From contig CAILKA010000295.1 in NCBI GenBank assembly GCA_903834645.1, positions 1 to 12,779 on the forward strand: a stretch of DNA of 12,779 nt. Direction: 5' to 3'. The position numbers were made by a program, and so were the translations under genes. Source of the stretch: an uncultured beta proteobacterium. Lineage in GTDB: Bacteria > Pseudomonadota > Gammaproteobacteria > Burkholderiales > Burkholderiaceae_C. Under the pieces are notes generated by a model, which saw nothing but the letters and a program-made list of their open reading frames with translations, did not search any database and had not been told where the DNA came from. This document shows positions 1 to 7,392 of the stretch, in pieces; positions within the stretch are counted from its first letter, which is position 1, and every line of letters starts with the position of its first letter.

Positions 1-294
1 CATCCCTACACGCGTGGGCTCTTTGCGGCGCGGCCGCGCCTGGGGCTGCCGCGCGGCACGCGCCTGGCCACCATTGCCGGGCGCGTGCCCGAGCTCGCCG
101 ACATGCCGCGCGGCTGCCCCTTTGCGCCGCGCTGCGCGCTGGCCGAGCCGGCCTGCGAGGCGGGCCTGCCGCCTTCGGTGCTCGTCGGCAGGGGGCACCA
201 CGCGAGCTGCCTGAAGGTCGACGCGAAGGTCGACGCGAAGGTCGATGCCGGGCCTGCGGGTGCGCCCGCCCCCGGCGCGGAGCAGCCGGCATGA
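1..294 (+). CDS. Oligopeptide/dipeptide ABC transporter ATP-binding protein (DppD/OppD type), C-terminal fragment
   Basis: The frame is open from base 1 to the TGA at 292-294, so the 5' part lies outside the window. The first residues HPYTRGL are the hallmark found after the H-loop region of DppD/OppD ATPases. They are followed by the family's cysteine-bearing C-terminal segment (GCPFAPRC, then PAC and ASC), four cysteines in total. In characterised dipeptide/oligopeptide ATPases this segment is the C-terminal regulatory motif, reported to hold an iron-sulfur cluster (family knowledge, not shown here). The ATPase core is missing, so activity cannot be judged. The protein ends in an odd tail: three KVDA repeats and then an Ala/Pro/Gly-rich stretch. 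Its stop overlaps the ATG of the next ATPase (ATGA, 291-294), so the two subunits are probably co-translated. Permease genes (DppB/DppC-like) are expected to the left. Confidence 0.9.
   Translation, partial: HPYTRGLFAARPRLGLPRGTRLATIAGRVPELADMPRGCPFAPRCALAEPACEAGLPPSVLVGRGHHASCLKVDAKVDAKVDAGPAGAPAPGAEQPA
214..249 (+). repeat. 12-bp tandem repeat, three copies, encoding KVDA x3
   Basis: The unit aaggtcgacgcg occurs at 214-225 and 226-237, with a diverged copy (aaggtcgatgcc) at 238-249. The length is a multiple of three, so gain or loss of a unit keeps the frame. It lies just after the last cysteine of the C-terminal motif, in a segment that family members do not need. Confidence 0.85.
278..282 (+). 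promoter_or_regulatory. Ribosome binding site for the second ATPase
   Basis: CGGAG at 278-282 stands 8 nt before the ATG at 291, inside the end of the preceding gene. It supports the overlapping ATGA start. Confidence 0.55.
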
Positions 295-1199
295 CGACCG
301 ATCGGCCGCTGCTGCAGGTCGAGCATGTGGGCAAGACCTACCGCCTGCCGCGCGAGCGGCTGCTCGGCCCTGCGCCGCAGCTGCAGGCCCTGGACGACGT
401 GAGCTTCGAGCTGCACGCGGGCAGGAGCCTGGGGATCGTGGGCGAATCGGGCTCGGGCAAGAGCACGCTGGCGCGGCTCGTGATGGCGCTGGAGGCTCCC
501 ACGCAGGGCCGCGTGCTGCTCGATGGCGAGGACCTGCACGCGCTCACGCCACAGGCCTTGCGCGCGGTGCGCGCGCGCATGCAGATGGTGTTCCAGGATC
601 CGTACGGCTCCCTCGATCCGCGGCGCAAGGTGGGGCAGACGGTGGCCGAGCCGCTGGCCGTGCTGCACGGGGCCTCGCGCGCCGAGCAGCGCACGCGCGC
701 AGCCGAGGTGCTCGAGGCCGTGGGCCTGCGCGCGGCGGACCTCGACAAGTACCCGCACGAGTTCTCCGGCGGCCAGCGCCAGCGCATCGCGATCGCGCGC
801 GCGCTCATCACGCGCCCCAAGCTCATCGTGGCCGACGAGCCGGTGAGCGCGCTGGACGTCTCCGTGCAGGCACAGGTGCTCAACCTGATGCAGGACCTGC
901 AGGACACCTACGGCGTGACCTACCTCTTCATCAGTCACGACCTGAGCGTGGTGGATCTGGTGTGCGACGAGGTCATCGTGCTCGAAGGCGGGCGCATCGT
1001 CGAGCAGGGCGACCCCGACCGCATCTTCCAGCGCCCGCAGCACCCCTACACGCAGCGCCTGCTGGCGGCCGTGCCAGGGCTGCATCCCCCCGCGCACGTT
1101 CCACCCGGCACACCACCTGGCATGCCCCCCGGCACGGCTGGCGCAAGCGCTGCGGCGTTGGCGCAAAATGAGCGCGCCCACCATCCGCCCCCGAACTGA
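291..1199 (+). CDS. Oligopeptide/dipeptide ABC transporter ATP-binding protein (DppF/OppF type)
   Basis: This 302-aa cytoplasmic ATPase would power import together with the DppD-like partner and two permeases. All nucleotide-binding motifs are present and intact: Walker A GESGSGKST at residues 51-59, Q-loop Gln101, signature FSGGQRQR at 157-164, Walker B LIVADEP at 177-183, D-loop SALD just after it, and H-loop His215. The insert with FQDPYGSLDPR (about 100-110) and the HPYTQRLL segment place it in the DppF/OppF/GsiA subgroup. The start is fixed by the ATGA overlap and the RBS at 278-282. The family's usual cysteine-containing C-terminal motif is absent. After AAVPGL the protein ends in about 35 residues rich in Pro, Gly and His (PPG repeats, final HHPPPN). 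The exact substrate class cannot be told from the ATPase. Confidence 0.95.
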   Translation: MTTDRPLLQVEHVGKTYRLPRERLLGPAPQLQALDDVSFELHAGRSLGIVGESGSGKSTLARLVMALEAPTQGRVLLDGEDLHALTPQALRAVRARMQMVFQDPYGSLDPRRKVGQTVAEPLAVLHGASRAEQRTRAAEVLEAVGLRAADLDKYPHEFSGGQRQRIAIARALITRPKLIVADEPVSALDVSVQAQVLNLMQDLQDTYGVTYLFISHDLSVVDLVCDEVIVLEGGRIVEQGDPDRIFQRPQHPYTQRLLAAVPGLHPPAHVPPGTPPGMPPGTAGASAAALAQNERAHHPPPN

Positions 1200-1206
1200 G
1201 GAGAGG
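1198..1206 (+). promoter_or_regulatory. Strong ribosome binding site of the substrate-binding protein
   Basis: GAGGAGAGG overlaps the stop codon of the upstream ATPase and lies 8 nt before the ATG at 1215. It is the best Shine-Dalgarno match in the plus-strand operon. This fits the usual need for excess binding protein over ATPase. Confidence 0.8.
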
Positions 1207-1214
1207 ACACACCC

Positions 1215-2720
1215 ATGGACACCCCCATCACACGCCGCGGGCTCAATGCATGGCTGGCCGGCGTGCCGCTGGCTGCCGCGCTGCCCGAGGCGCTGGCGCA
1301 ATCGCGCAAGGACAGCGTCGTCATCGGCATGGTGCTCGAGCCCCCCGGCCTGGACCCGACCACCGCCCCGGCGGCGGCCATCGGCGAGATCGTGCACTAC
1401 AACGTGCTCGAGGGCCTCACGAAGATCAACGTGGACGGCGCAGTCACGCCGCTGCTGGCCGAGACCTGGGGCCACACGCCCGACGGCAAGACCTACACCT
1501 TCCGGCTGAGGAAGGGCGTGAAGTTCTCGGATGGCGCGCCGCTGGATGCGAGCGTGGTGAAGTTCAGCTTCGACCGCGCCCGCGCCCCGGGCAGCACGAA
1601 CAAGGCCAAGAAGGCCGTCTTCGACAACATCTCGAGCGTGGTGGCGCACGATGCGCACACCGTCATCCTCGTGCTCGACAAGGCCGACTCGACGCTGCCC
1701 TTCCGCCTGGGCGAGAACACGGCCGTGATCCTGCACCCGAACTCGGTGGCCAGCGCGGCCACCCGGCCGGTGGGCACCGGGCCCTTCAAGGTCGATGCCT
1801 GGGCCAAGGGGTCGTCGGTCACGCTCGTGAAGTCCGACGCCTTCCGCGACGCCGCCCGGATCTCGCTCAGGCGCGCGACGTTTCGGTTCATCAACGACCC
1901 GGCCGCGCAGGTCGCGGCGCTGCTGGCCGGCGACATCGACGGCATGCCGCGCTTCGGCGCCCTGCAGGCGCTCAAGCAGTTCCAGGGCGACAAGCGCTAC
2001 ACGGTGGAGGTGGGCAGCACCGCGGGCAAGGGGCTGCTGGCCATCAACAACCGCAAGAAGCCGCTGGACGATGTGCGGGTGCGCCGCGCGATCACGCATG
2101 CGATCGACCGCAAGGCCTTCATCGAAGGCGCGCAGGAGGGTCTCGGCCGGCCCATCGGCAGCCACTTCGCCCCCACCGACACGGGCTACCAGGACCTCAC
2201 GGGCCTGTACCCGCACAACCCTGACAAGGCGCGTGCGCTCCTCAAGGAGGCGGGCGTGAGCGGGCCGCTGAACCTCACGCTCACGCTGCCTCCCCCGCAG
2301 TACGCCCGCAAGGGCGGCGAGATCATCGCCGCGCAACTGGCCAAGGTCGGCATCAACTGCAAGATCGAGAACGTCGAGTGGGCGCAGTGGCTGGCCGGGC
2401 CCTTCAAGGGCAACTTCGACCTGACCATCATCAACCACGTCGAGCCGCTGGACTACGCCACGGCCTACGCCGACCCGAACTACTACTTCGGCTACGACAG
2501 CGCGAAGTTCCGCGGGCTGGTGGCCACGCTGGCGGCCACCTCCGACGGGCGCGAGAAGGGCCGCCTGTGGCGCGAGATCCAGCGCCAGCTCGCCGAGGAC
2601 GCGGTCAACGCCTGGATCTGGAACCCGGCGCAGGTGGCGGTCTTCCGCAAGGGCCTCAAGGGCCTGTGGAACAGCTCGCCGATCTTTGCCAACGACCTCT
2701 CGGCGGTGTCCTGGAGTTGA
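1215..2720 (+). CDS. ABC transporter periplasmic substrate-binding protein, family 5 (DppA/OppA-like)
   Basis: This 501-aa secreted protein would capture the solute and deliver it to the membrane complex. The N-terminus (MDTPITRRGLN, then a hydrophobic run, then PEALAQS) is an export signal of about 29 residues with probable cleavage after ALA. Its twin arginines at positions 7-8 resemble a Tat signal. The mature part shows family-5 features: an early LEPPGLDPTTAPAAA segment, YNVLEGL, the LAETWGHTPDGKTYTFRLRKGVKFSDG block around residues 80-110, and VRRAITHAIDRKAF near 290-305, typical of peptide/nickel/solute-binding SBP_bac_5 proteins. Length is close to the family norm. Family-5 proteins bind peptides but also glutathione, opines and other ligands, so the substrate is unknown. 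The neighbouring amidase points to an amide- or peptide-bond compound (inference). Its stop overlaps the amidase start. Confidence 0.93.
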   Translation: MDTPITRRGLNAWLAGVPLAAALPEALAQSRKDSVVIGMVLEPPGLDPTTAPAAAIGEIVHYNVLEGLTKINVDGAVTPLLAETWGHTPDGKTYTFRLRKGVKFSDGAPLDASVVKFSFDRARAPGSTNKAKKAVFDNISSVVAHDAHTVILVLDKADSTLPFRLGENTAVILHPNSVASAATRPVGTGPFKVDAWAKGSSVTLVKSDAFRDAARISLRRATFRFINDPAAQVAALLAGDIDGMPRFGALQALKQFQGDKRYTVEVGSTAGKGLLAINNRKKPLDDVRVRRAITHAIDRKAFIEGAQEGLGRPIGSHFAPTDTGYQDLTGLYPHNPDKARALLKEAGVSGPLNLTLTLPPPQYARKGGEIIAAQLAKVGINCKIENVEWAQWLAGPFKGNFDLTIINHVEPLDYATAYADPNYYFGYDSAKFRGLVATLAATSDGREKGRLWREIQRQLAEDAVNAWIWNPAQVAVFRKGLKGLWNSSPIFANDLSAVSWS

Positions 2721-4132
2721 GCGCGGCGCTGCACGAGCTCAGCGCGGCCGAGCTCGCCGCCGCATTTGCCGCGGGGCAGGCCTCGCCGGTGGAGGCCCTG
2801 GAGGCGGTGCTCGCGCACATCGCGCGCTGGGAGCCGCAGCTGTGCGCGCTCTACGCCTGCGACCCCGAAGCGGCGCGCGCCGCCGCACGCGCCAGCCAGG
2901 CGCGCTGGCGTGCCGGGCAGCCGCTGTCGGCGCTGGACGGCGTGCCCGTCACGATCAAGGAGAACATCGCCTCGCGTGGCGTGCCGCTGCCGCTGGGCAC
3001 GGCCGCCACCGAGCTCGTGCCCGCCGCCGAGGACGCCCCGCCCACGGCGCGGCTGCGCGAGGCGGGCTGCGTGATCCTGGCCAAGACGACGATGCCCGAC
3101 TGGGGGATGCTGTCATCGGGGCTGTCGAGCTTTCACCGGCTCGCGCGCAACCCCTGGGACCTGCGGCTGAACCCCGGCGGCAGCAGCGCCGGCGCGGGTG
3201 CGGCGGCGGCTGCGGGCTACGGCCCGCTGCACGTGGGCACCGACATCGGCGGCTCGATCCGGTTGCCGGCAGCCTGGTGCGGCGTGTTCGGCTTCAAGCC
3301 CAGCCTCGGGCGCATCCCGATCAAGCCGCCCTTTGCCGGACGCGTGGCCGGTCCGATGACGCGCACCGTGACGGATGCGGCGCTGATGATGGCCGCGCTC
3401 GCCCGGCCCGACTGGCGCGACACGATGAGCCTGCCCGCGCAGGGCATCGACTGGGGCGCGCTCGAGCTCGACGTGCGCGGGCTGCGCCTGGCGCTGCAGC
3501 TCGATGCCGGCTGGGGGTTGCCGGTGGAGCCTGAGACGCTGGCAGCCGTGCGGGCGGCGGCCCGCGCCTTCGAGGCGGCGGGCGCGGTGGTCGAGGAGAT
3601 CGGCCCCTTCACGACGCGCGAGATGATGGATGGGCTGGACCGCTTCTGGCGCATGCGCTCGTGGCTGGATTACAGCGCGCTGCCGCGCGAGCGCCAGGAC
3701 AAGGTGCTGGCCTACATCCGGGCCTGGATCGAGCCGGCCGCAGGCTACAGCGCGGCGCAGGTCTTTCACGGTTACAGCCAGATGGGGGCGATGCGCGAGG
3801 CGGCGGTGGCGGCCACGCAGCGCTTCGACTTCGTGCTCTCGCCCACCTCTCCGGTGGCGAGCTTCCCGGCCGAGTGGGCCGGGCCGACGAACGACCCGGC
3901 GCATCCGCTGGAGCACATCGGCTACACCGTGCCCTACAACATGAGCGAGCAGCCCGCAGCCAGCATCGGATGCGGCCATGGCGCCGACGGCCGCCCCATC
4001 GGGCTGCAGATCGCCGGGCGCCGCCACGACGACCTGGGCGTGCTGCGCCTGGCTCGGGCCTGGGAGCGGCTGCGCCCGCCGCCTCGGCCCTGGCCGACCC
4101 CGCCCGAGCCTGCCCCCGGGCACGCGCCATGA
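2717..4132 (+). CDS. Amidase signature (AS) family hydrolase
   Basis: This probable 471-aa cytoplasmic amidase hydrolyses a carboxylic amide to acid plus ammonia or amine. The Ser-cisSer-Lys triad is complete: Lys81 in TIKEN, cis-Ser156 in GGSSAG, and nucleophile Ser180 in GTDIGGSIR. The spacings of 75 and 24 residues equal those I recall for fatty acid amide hydrolase. FGFKPS follows at about 191-196, and a conserved C-terminal GLQIAG is present. Length is normal. I chose the TTG at 2717, which overlaps the upstream stop (TTGA), because LHELSAAELAAA, where AS proteins normally begin, follows at once. No ATG or GTG lies nearby, the first GTG (2789) cutting into the first helix. There is no well-spaced Shine-Dalgarno (GGAG directly abuts the TTG), so translation is probably coupled to the binding-protein gene. 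Substrate is unknown; gatA is unlikely because no gatB or gatC is present. Confidence 0.93.
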   Translation: MSAALHELSAAELAAAFAAGQASPVEALEAVLAHIARWEPQLCALYACDPEAARAAARASQARWRAGQPLSALDGVPVTIKENIASRGVPLPLGTAATELVPAAEDAPPTARLREAGCVILAKTTMPDWGMLSSGLSSFHRLARNPWDLRLNPGGSSAGAGAAAAAGYGPLHVGTDIGGSIRLPAAWCGVFGFKPSLGRIPIKPPFAGRVAGPMTRTVTDAALMMAALARPDWRDTMSLPAQGIDWGALELDVRGLRLALQLDAGWGLPVEPETLAAVRAAARAFEAAGAVVEEIGPFTTREMMDGLDRFWRMRSWLDYSALPRERQDKVLAYIRAWIEPAAGYSAAQVFHGYSQMGAMREAAVAATQRFDFVLSPTSPVASFPAEWAGPTNDPAHPLEHIGYTVPYNMSEQPAASIGCGHGADGRPIGLQIAGRRHDDLGVLRLARAWERLRPPPRPWPTPPEPAPGHAP

Positions 4133-5490
4133 ACTGCAGCGACCCGCGCGGGCATCGCACCGGCACCGGCTCCACGGCCGCGCGCGATGCGGTCGAGCGG
4201 GCGCTGTGGCGGATGATGTCCTTCTACGACACGCCGCTGGCCGACCTGGAGGCCGCCGAGCAGGCCGACCCGGGCTGGGCCCTGCCCCATGCGATGAAGG
4301 CCGGCTTCCTGCTGAGCCTGACCGAGCCCTCGCTCGTGGGGCAGGCCCGGGAGAGTCTGCAGGCTGCGCGCGCGCGCGAACAGGGGTGCACGCCGCGCGA
4401 GCGTGCACACCTGGAGGCCTTGACGCAGGTGCTCGAGGGCCGCTGGGCCGCAGCCTGCCGCACCTGGGACGAACTGCTGGTGGAGCACCCGCGCGACGCC
4501 TTGGCGCTGCAGTGGGCGCACCTGTGGGATTTCTACCGCGGCGACGCGCACGCCCTGCGCGGCCGGCCGGCTCGGGCACTGCCCGATTGGGACGAGGCCG
4601 ATCCGCTGTATGGCTACGTGCTCGCCCTGCACGCCTTCGGGCTGGAGGAGTGCAATCTTTACCCGCAGGCCGAGGAGACGGGCCGGCGCGCACTGCAGGC
4701 CAACCCGCGCGTGCCGTGGGCCGTGCACGCGGTGGCACACGTGATGGAGATGCAGGGCCGCTTCGAGGAGGGCTCGGCCTGGCTGCGCCAGCACCAGAGC
4801 GTATGGGCCGAGGGCAATGGCTTTGCCACGCACCTGTGGTGGCACAAGGCGCTGTTTCGCCTGGAGGTTCTGGACGTGGCCGGCGCCTGGCGGCTCGTGG
4901 ACAACCACCTGAGCGGGGCGCAGCTGCAGATCACGCTGCAACGCGTGGACGCAGCGGCCCTGCTGTGGCGGCTGCACCTGCTGGGCCAGGACGTGAGCGC
5001 GCAGTGCCGCGCGCTGGTGGCAGCCTGGCCGATGGAAGAGCAGGAGGCGGGCTACTACGCCTTCAACGACCTGCACGCGCTGCTGGCGCTGCTCGGGGCG
5101 GGCGATCTCACGCGCGCGGAGCACTGGCTCGCCTGCTGCGCAGCCCGTGTGCTCGCCTGCGAGAACGCCGCACGCCACAACCATGCGATGGCGCGCGAAG
5201 TGGGGCTGCCCCTGATGCGCGGCGTGCTGGCCATGGTGCGTGGAGACGCCGAGGGCGCCGCCCCCTTGCTCTACGGTGCACGCAGCCATGCGCAGCGCCT
5301 GGGCGGCAGCCACGCGCAGCGCGATCTCATCGACCAGACGCTGCTGGCCTGCGCGGCGCGCGGGGGCGCGCAGGCGCGCGCGATCGGCCGCGCCGTGCTC
5401 AACGAACGCCGCCTGGCCAAGCCCGAGACGCCGCTGACGCGCCACTGGACCGAGGCGCTGGCCGTGTGCGCGGCCGGGCTGCGCGGCTGA
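4129..5490 (+). CDS. TTC38-like tetratricopeptide repeat protein
   Basis: This 453-aa soluble protein has no signal peptide or membrane segment. It is helical and repeat-like throughout and looks like a bacterial member of the TTC38 family (human tetratricopeptide repeat protein 38, about 470 aa, function unknown). Blocks that I recognise as shared with TTC38 are LYGYVLALHAFGLEE near residues 160-175, PWAVHAVAHVMEMQGR near 196-211, THLWWHKALF near 234-243, FNDLHALLAL near 312-321, and GGSHAQRDLIDQ near 392-403. A set of conserved-looking histidines (200, 204, 235, 239) lies in the middle. The start ATG overlaps the amidase stop (ATGA at 4129-4132), with no clear Shine-Dalgarno, so it is probably co-translated with the amidase. 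That close link suggests it works with the amidase or its substrate (inference). No enzymatic function can be assigned from the sequence. Confidence 0.85.
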   Translation: MNCSDPRGHRTGTGSTAARDAVERALWRMMSFYDTPLADLEAAEQADPGWALPHAMKAGFLLSLTEPSLVGQARESLQAARAREQGCTPRERAHLEALTQVLEGRWAAACRTWDELLVEHPRDALALQWAHLWDFYRGDAHALRGRPARALPDWDEADPLYGYVLALHAFGLEECNLYPQAEETGRRALQANPRVPWAVHAVAHVMEMQGRFEEGSAWLRQHQSVWAEGNGFATHLWWHKALFRLEVLDVAGAWRLVDNHLSGAQLQITLQRVDAAALLWRLHLLGQDVSAQCRALVAAWPMEEQEAGYYAFNDLHALLALLGAGDLTRAEHWLACCAARVLACENAARHNHAMAREVGLPLMRGVLAMVRGDAEGAAPLLYGARSHAQRLGGSHAQRDLIDQTLLACAARGGAQARAIGRAVLNERRLAKPETPLTRHWTEALAVCAAGLRG

Positions 5491-5560
5491 GCCGGACAGG
5501 GCTTGCGCGGTCATCGTCATGTCAGCCCGCCACGCCAGCATGTGTTCAGCGGAGACCGAC

Positions 5561-5692
5561 TTGCACGCCCCGATGATTCCCATCGCGTCGCCCCAGGGCT
5601 GTGGCGCCTGCGCGAGCCCGCAGCGCGCCTTCGACGCCATGCGCCAGGTGCTGCCCGACACCGATCTCTACATCGGCGCGCTGCACGACTGA
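5561..5692 (+). CDS. Possible small CxxC protein (about 43 aa) or gene remnant
   Basis: The 210 bases between the TTC38-like gene and the flavoprotein contain one frame with coding-like composition. From a TTG at 5561 to the TGA at 5690-5692, 40 of 43 codons end in G or C, while the overlapping frame that leads into the flavoprotein is near random at third positions. GCGGAG (5549-5554) lies 6 nt before the TTG. Alternative in-frame starts are ATG at 5519, 5540 and 5573. The product contains GCGAC (a CxxC pair) followed by a helix-like segment ending in LYIGALHD. I do not recognise it. It could be a small redox or metal-binding protein, a leader that couples translation to the flavoprotein 8 nt downstream, or the tail of a decayed larger gene. 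I see no convincing promoter or terminator in the rest of 5491-5700. Confidence 0.4.
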   Translation: MHAPMIPIASPQGCGACASPQRAFDAMRQVLPDTDLYIGALHD

Positions 5693-5700
5693 AGCCGCAC

Positions 5701-7392
5701 GTGCGCGCGGTGCACACCGAGGTGCTGATCGTCGGCGGCGGCCCGTGCGGGCTGATGGCTGCGCTCGAGCTCGGCCGGCGCGGGGTGCGCTGCCTGCTGG
5801 TGGACCGCAAGCCCTCCACCGCCTTCAACCCGCAGGCCAACGCCACGCAGGCGCGCACGATGGAGCACTTCCGGCGCCTGGGCATCGCCGAGCAGGTGCG
5901 CGCACAGGGCTTGCCCGCCGACCATCCCACCGATGTGGCCTACCTCACGCGCTTTGCCGGCCACGAGCTGGCGCGGCTGCGCCTGCCCACGGCTGGCGCT
6001 GCGCGCGGCCTGGCGCGTACGCTGTCGGGCTCATGGAGCGCGGCCGAGCTGCCGCACCGGGTGTCGCAGAAGTTCGTGGAGGCGGTGCTGCGCGAGCAGG
6101 CACAAAAGCAAGGCGGCTGCGAACTGCGCTACGGCTGGGAGCTGCAGCATTGCACCGACACGGGTGGTGGCATCGAGGCGGTGGTGGCGCCTGTGCCGGC
6201 TCCGGGCGTCGCCGGGGCCGCAGCGCCCGAGCCCCTGGCCGTCCACGCGGCCTATGTGCTGGCGGCCGACGGCGCGCGCTCGCCCACGCGGGCCCGGCTG
6301 GGCATCGGCTGGGAGGGCGCCACGGGCTTTCGGCGCCGCTTCATGGGCGGCCGCATGCTCGCGGTGTACCTGCGCGCGCCGGACTTCTACCGCCTCAACC
6401 CCCGCGACCGGGCGTGGATGTACGTGCAGGTGCACCCGCGCCAGCGCGCCTTCATCCTGTCGATCGACGGGCAGGCGGAGTTCGCCTTCCACGTGCAGCT
6501 GCCCGAGGACGCGTCCGACGAGCCGCCCGACGAGGCGCAGGCCAGGCGGCTCTTCGCGCAGGCCAGCGGCCTGTCCATCGACATCGAGATCCTGTCGATG
6601 GCCACCTGGCTGGCCGGGCACGCGCTCGTGGCAGAGCGCTTCCGGCAAGGCCGGGTGTTTCTCGGCGGCGACGCCGCGCACCTCTTCACCCCCACCGGGG
6701 GCCTGGGCTACAACACCGCGGTCGAGGATGCGGTGAACCTCGCCTGGAAGCTGCACGCGGTGCTGCGCGGGCAAGGCGGGGAGACCCTGCTGGCCAGTTA
6801 CGAGGCCGAGCGCCAGGCGGTGGCACGGCGTAACACCGGCTACGCGCGGCGCTTTGCCGACTCCATCGGGCTGTTCGAGGCCGTGGACGAGCTCGACGAC
6901 GACACGCCCGCCGGTGCACAGGCGCGCGAGCAGGCGGGCGCTCCGCTGCAGGCCCATGCGCGGCTGGAGTTCAACATCCCGGGCGTGACCTTCGGTGCGC
7001 GCTACGACGGCTCGCCCGTCATCGTGGCCGACGGCACCACGCCGCCGCCCGATGCCGCCAACGCCTACACACCCAGCGCCTGCCCGGGCGGGCGCCCCCC
7101 GCACGCCTGGCTGGCCGACGGACGCTCGCTCTTCGACACCTTCGGCGCAGGCTGGACGCTGCTCGTGCTGGGCCCTGGCGCCGTGCCGGATCAGCGGGGC
7201 GCGCGCTGGGTCGAGGCGGCGCATGCGCTGGGCGTCGAGCTGGCCGTCGTCGCGCAGGCCGACGAGGCGCTGCGCACACTCTACGAAGCGCCGCTGGCGC
7301 TGATCCGGCCCGACCATGTCGTGGCCTGGCGTGGCCACGATGACGCGCAGGCGGCGGCTGTGCTGGCGCACGTGCTCGGCCGCGACCGTTGA
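5701..7392 (+). CDS. FAD-dependent aromatic hydroxylase (class A flavoprotein monooxygenase, MhpA/PheA/TfdB-like)
   Basis: This 563-aa enzyme would hydroxylate an aromatic or polyketide-like ring using NAD(P)H and O2. It has the three FAD motifs of the family: the Rossmann GGGPCG at residues 12-17, the DG motif LAADGARSPTR near 188-197, and the GD motif GGDAAHLFTPTGGLGYN near 322-338. The ARTMEHFRRLG segment (51-61) is also typical. A C-terminal thioredoxin-like domain of roughly 100 residues (from about GGRPPHAWL onward) matches the phenol-hydroxylase/MhpA/RdmE subgroup. The start is a GTG at 5701 (weak TGAAG 6 nt upstream) or a GTG at 5710. ATG-initiated extensions in this frame (from 5503) were rejected because codon composition is poor upstream. 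The gene end overlaps the transporter start (TGATG). The substrate is unknown; a hydroxylated product of the amidase is a reasonable guess. Confidence 0.9.
   Translation: MRAVHTEVLIVGGGPCGLMAALELGRRGVRCLLVDRKPSTAFNPQANATQARTMEHFRRLGIAEQVRAQGLPADHPTDVAYLTRFAGHELARLRLPTAGAARGLARTLSGSWSAAELPHRVSQKFVEAVLREQAQKQGGCELRYGWELQHCTDTGGGIEAVVAPVPAPGVAGAAAPEPLAVHAAYVLAADGARSPTRARLGIGWEGATGFRRRFMGGRMLAVYLRAPDFYRLNPRDRAWMYVQVHPRQRAFILSIDGQAEFAFHVQLPEDASDEPPDEAQARRLFAQASGLSIDIEILSMATWLAGHALVAERFRQGRVFLGGDAAHLFTPTGGLGYNTAVEDAVNLAWKLHAVLRGQGGETLLASYEAERQAVARRNTGYARRFADSIGLFEAVDELDDDTPAGAQAREQAGAPLQAHARLEFNIPGVTFGARYDGSPVIVADGTTPPPDAANAYTPSACPGGRPPHAWLADGRSLFDTFGAGWTLLVLGPGAVPDQRGARWVEAAHALGVELAVVAQADEALRTLYEAPLALIRPDHVVAWRGHDDAQAAAVLAHVLGRDR

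Noticed and set aside
6..2438. Minus-strand open frame of 810 aa opposite the ABC transporter genes
   Set aside because: It reads as a repetitive Arg/Val/His/Leu-rich shadow; the plus strand holds intact Walker and binding-protein motifs.
2717..4132. gatA (Glu-tRNA amidotransferase subunit A)
   Set aside because: No gatB or gatC is adjacent, and the gene is coupled to a transporter and a TPR protein instead.
3113..5661. Long minus-strand open frames (541 and 575 aa) opposite the amidase and TTC38-like genes
   Set aside because: They are Arg/Ala/Pro- or His/Gln-rich shadows of plus-strand genes with clear family motifs. Long antisense frames are expected at this GC content.
5503..5700. Extension of the flavoprotein from an ATG at 5503
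   Set aside because: Third-position G/C falls to about half in this frame upstream of 5701, while another frame has strong coding bias. The Rossmann motif already begins close behind the GTG at 5701.
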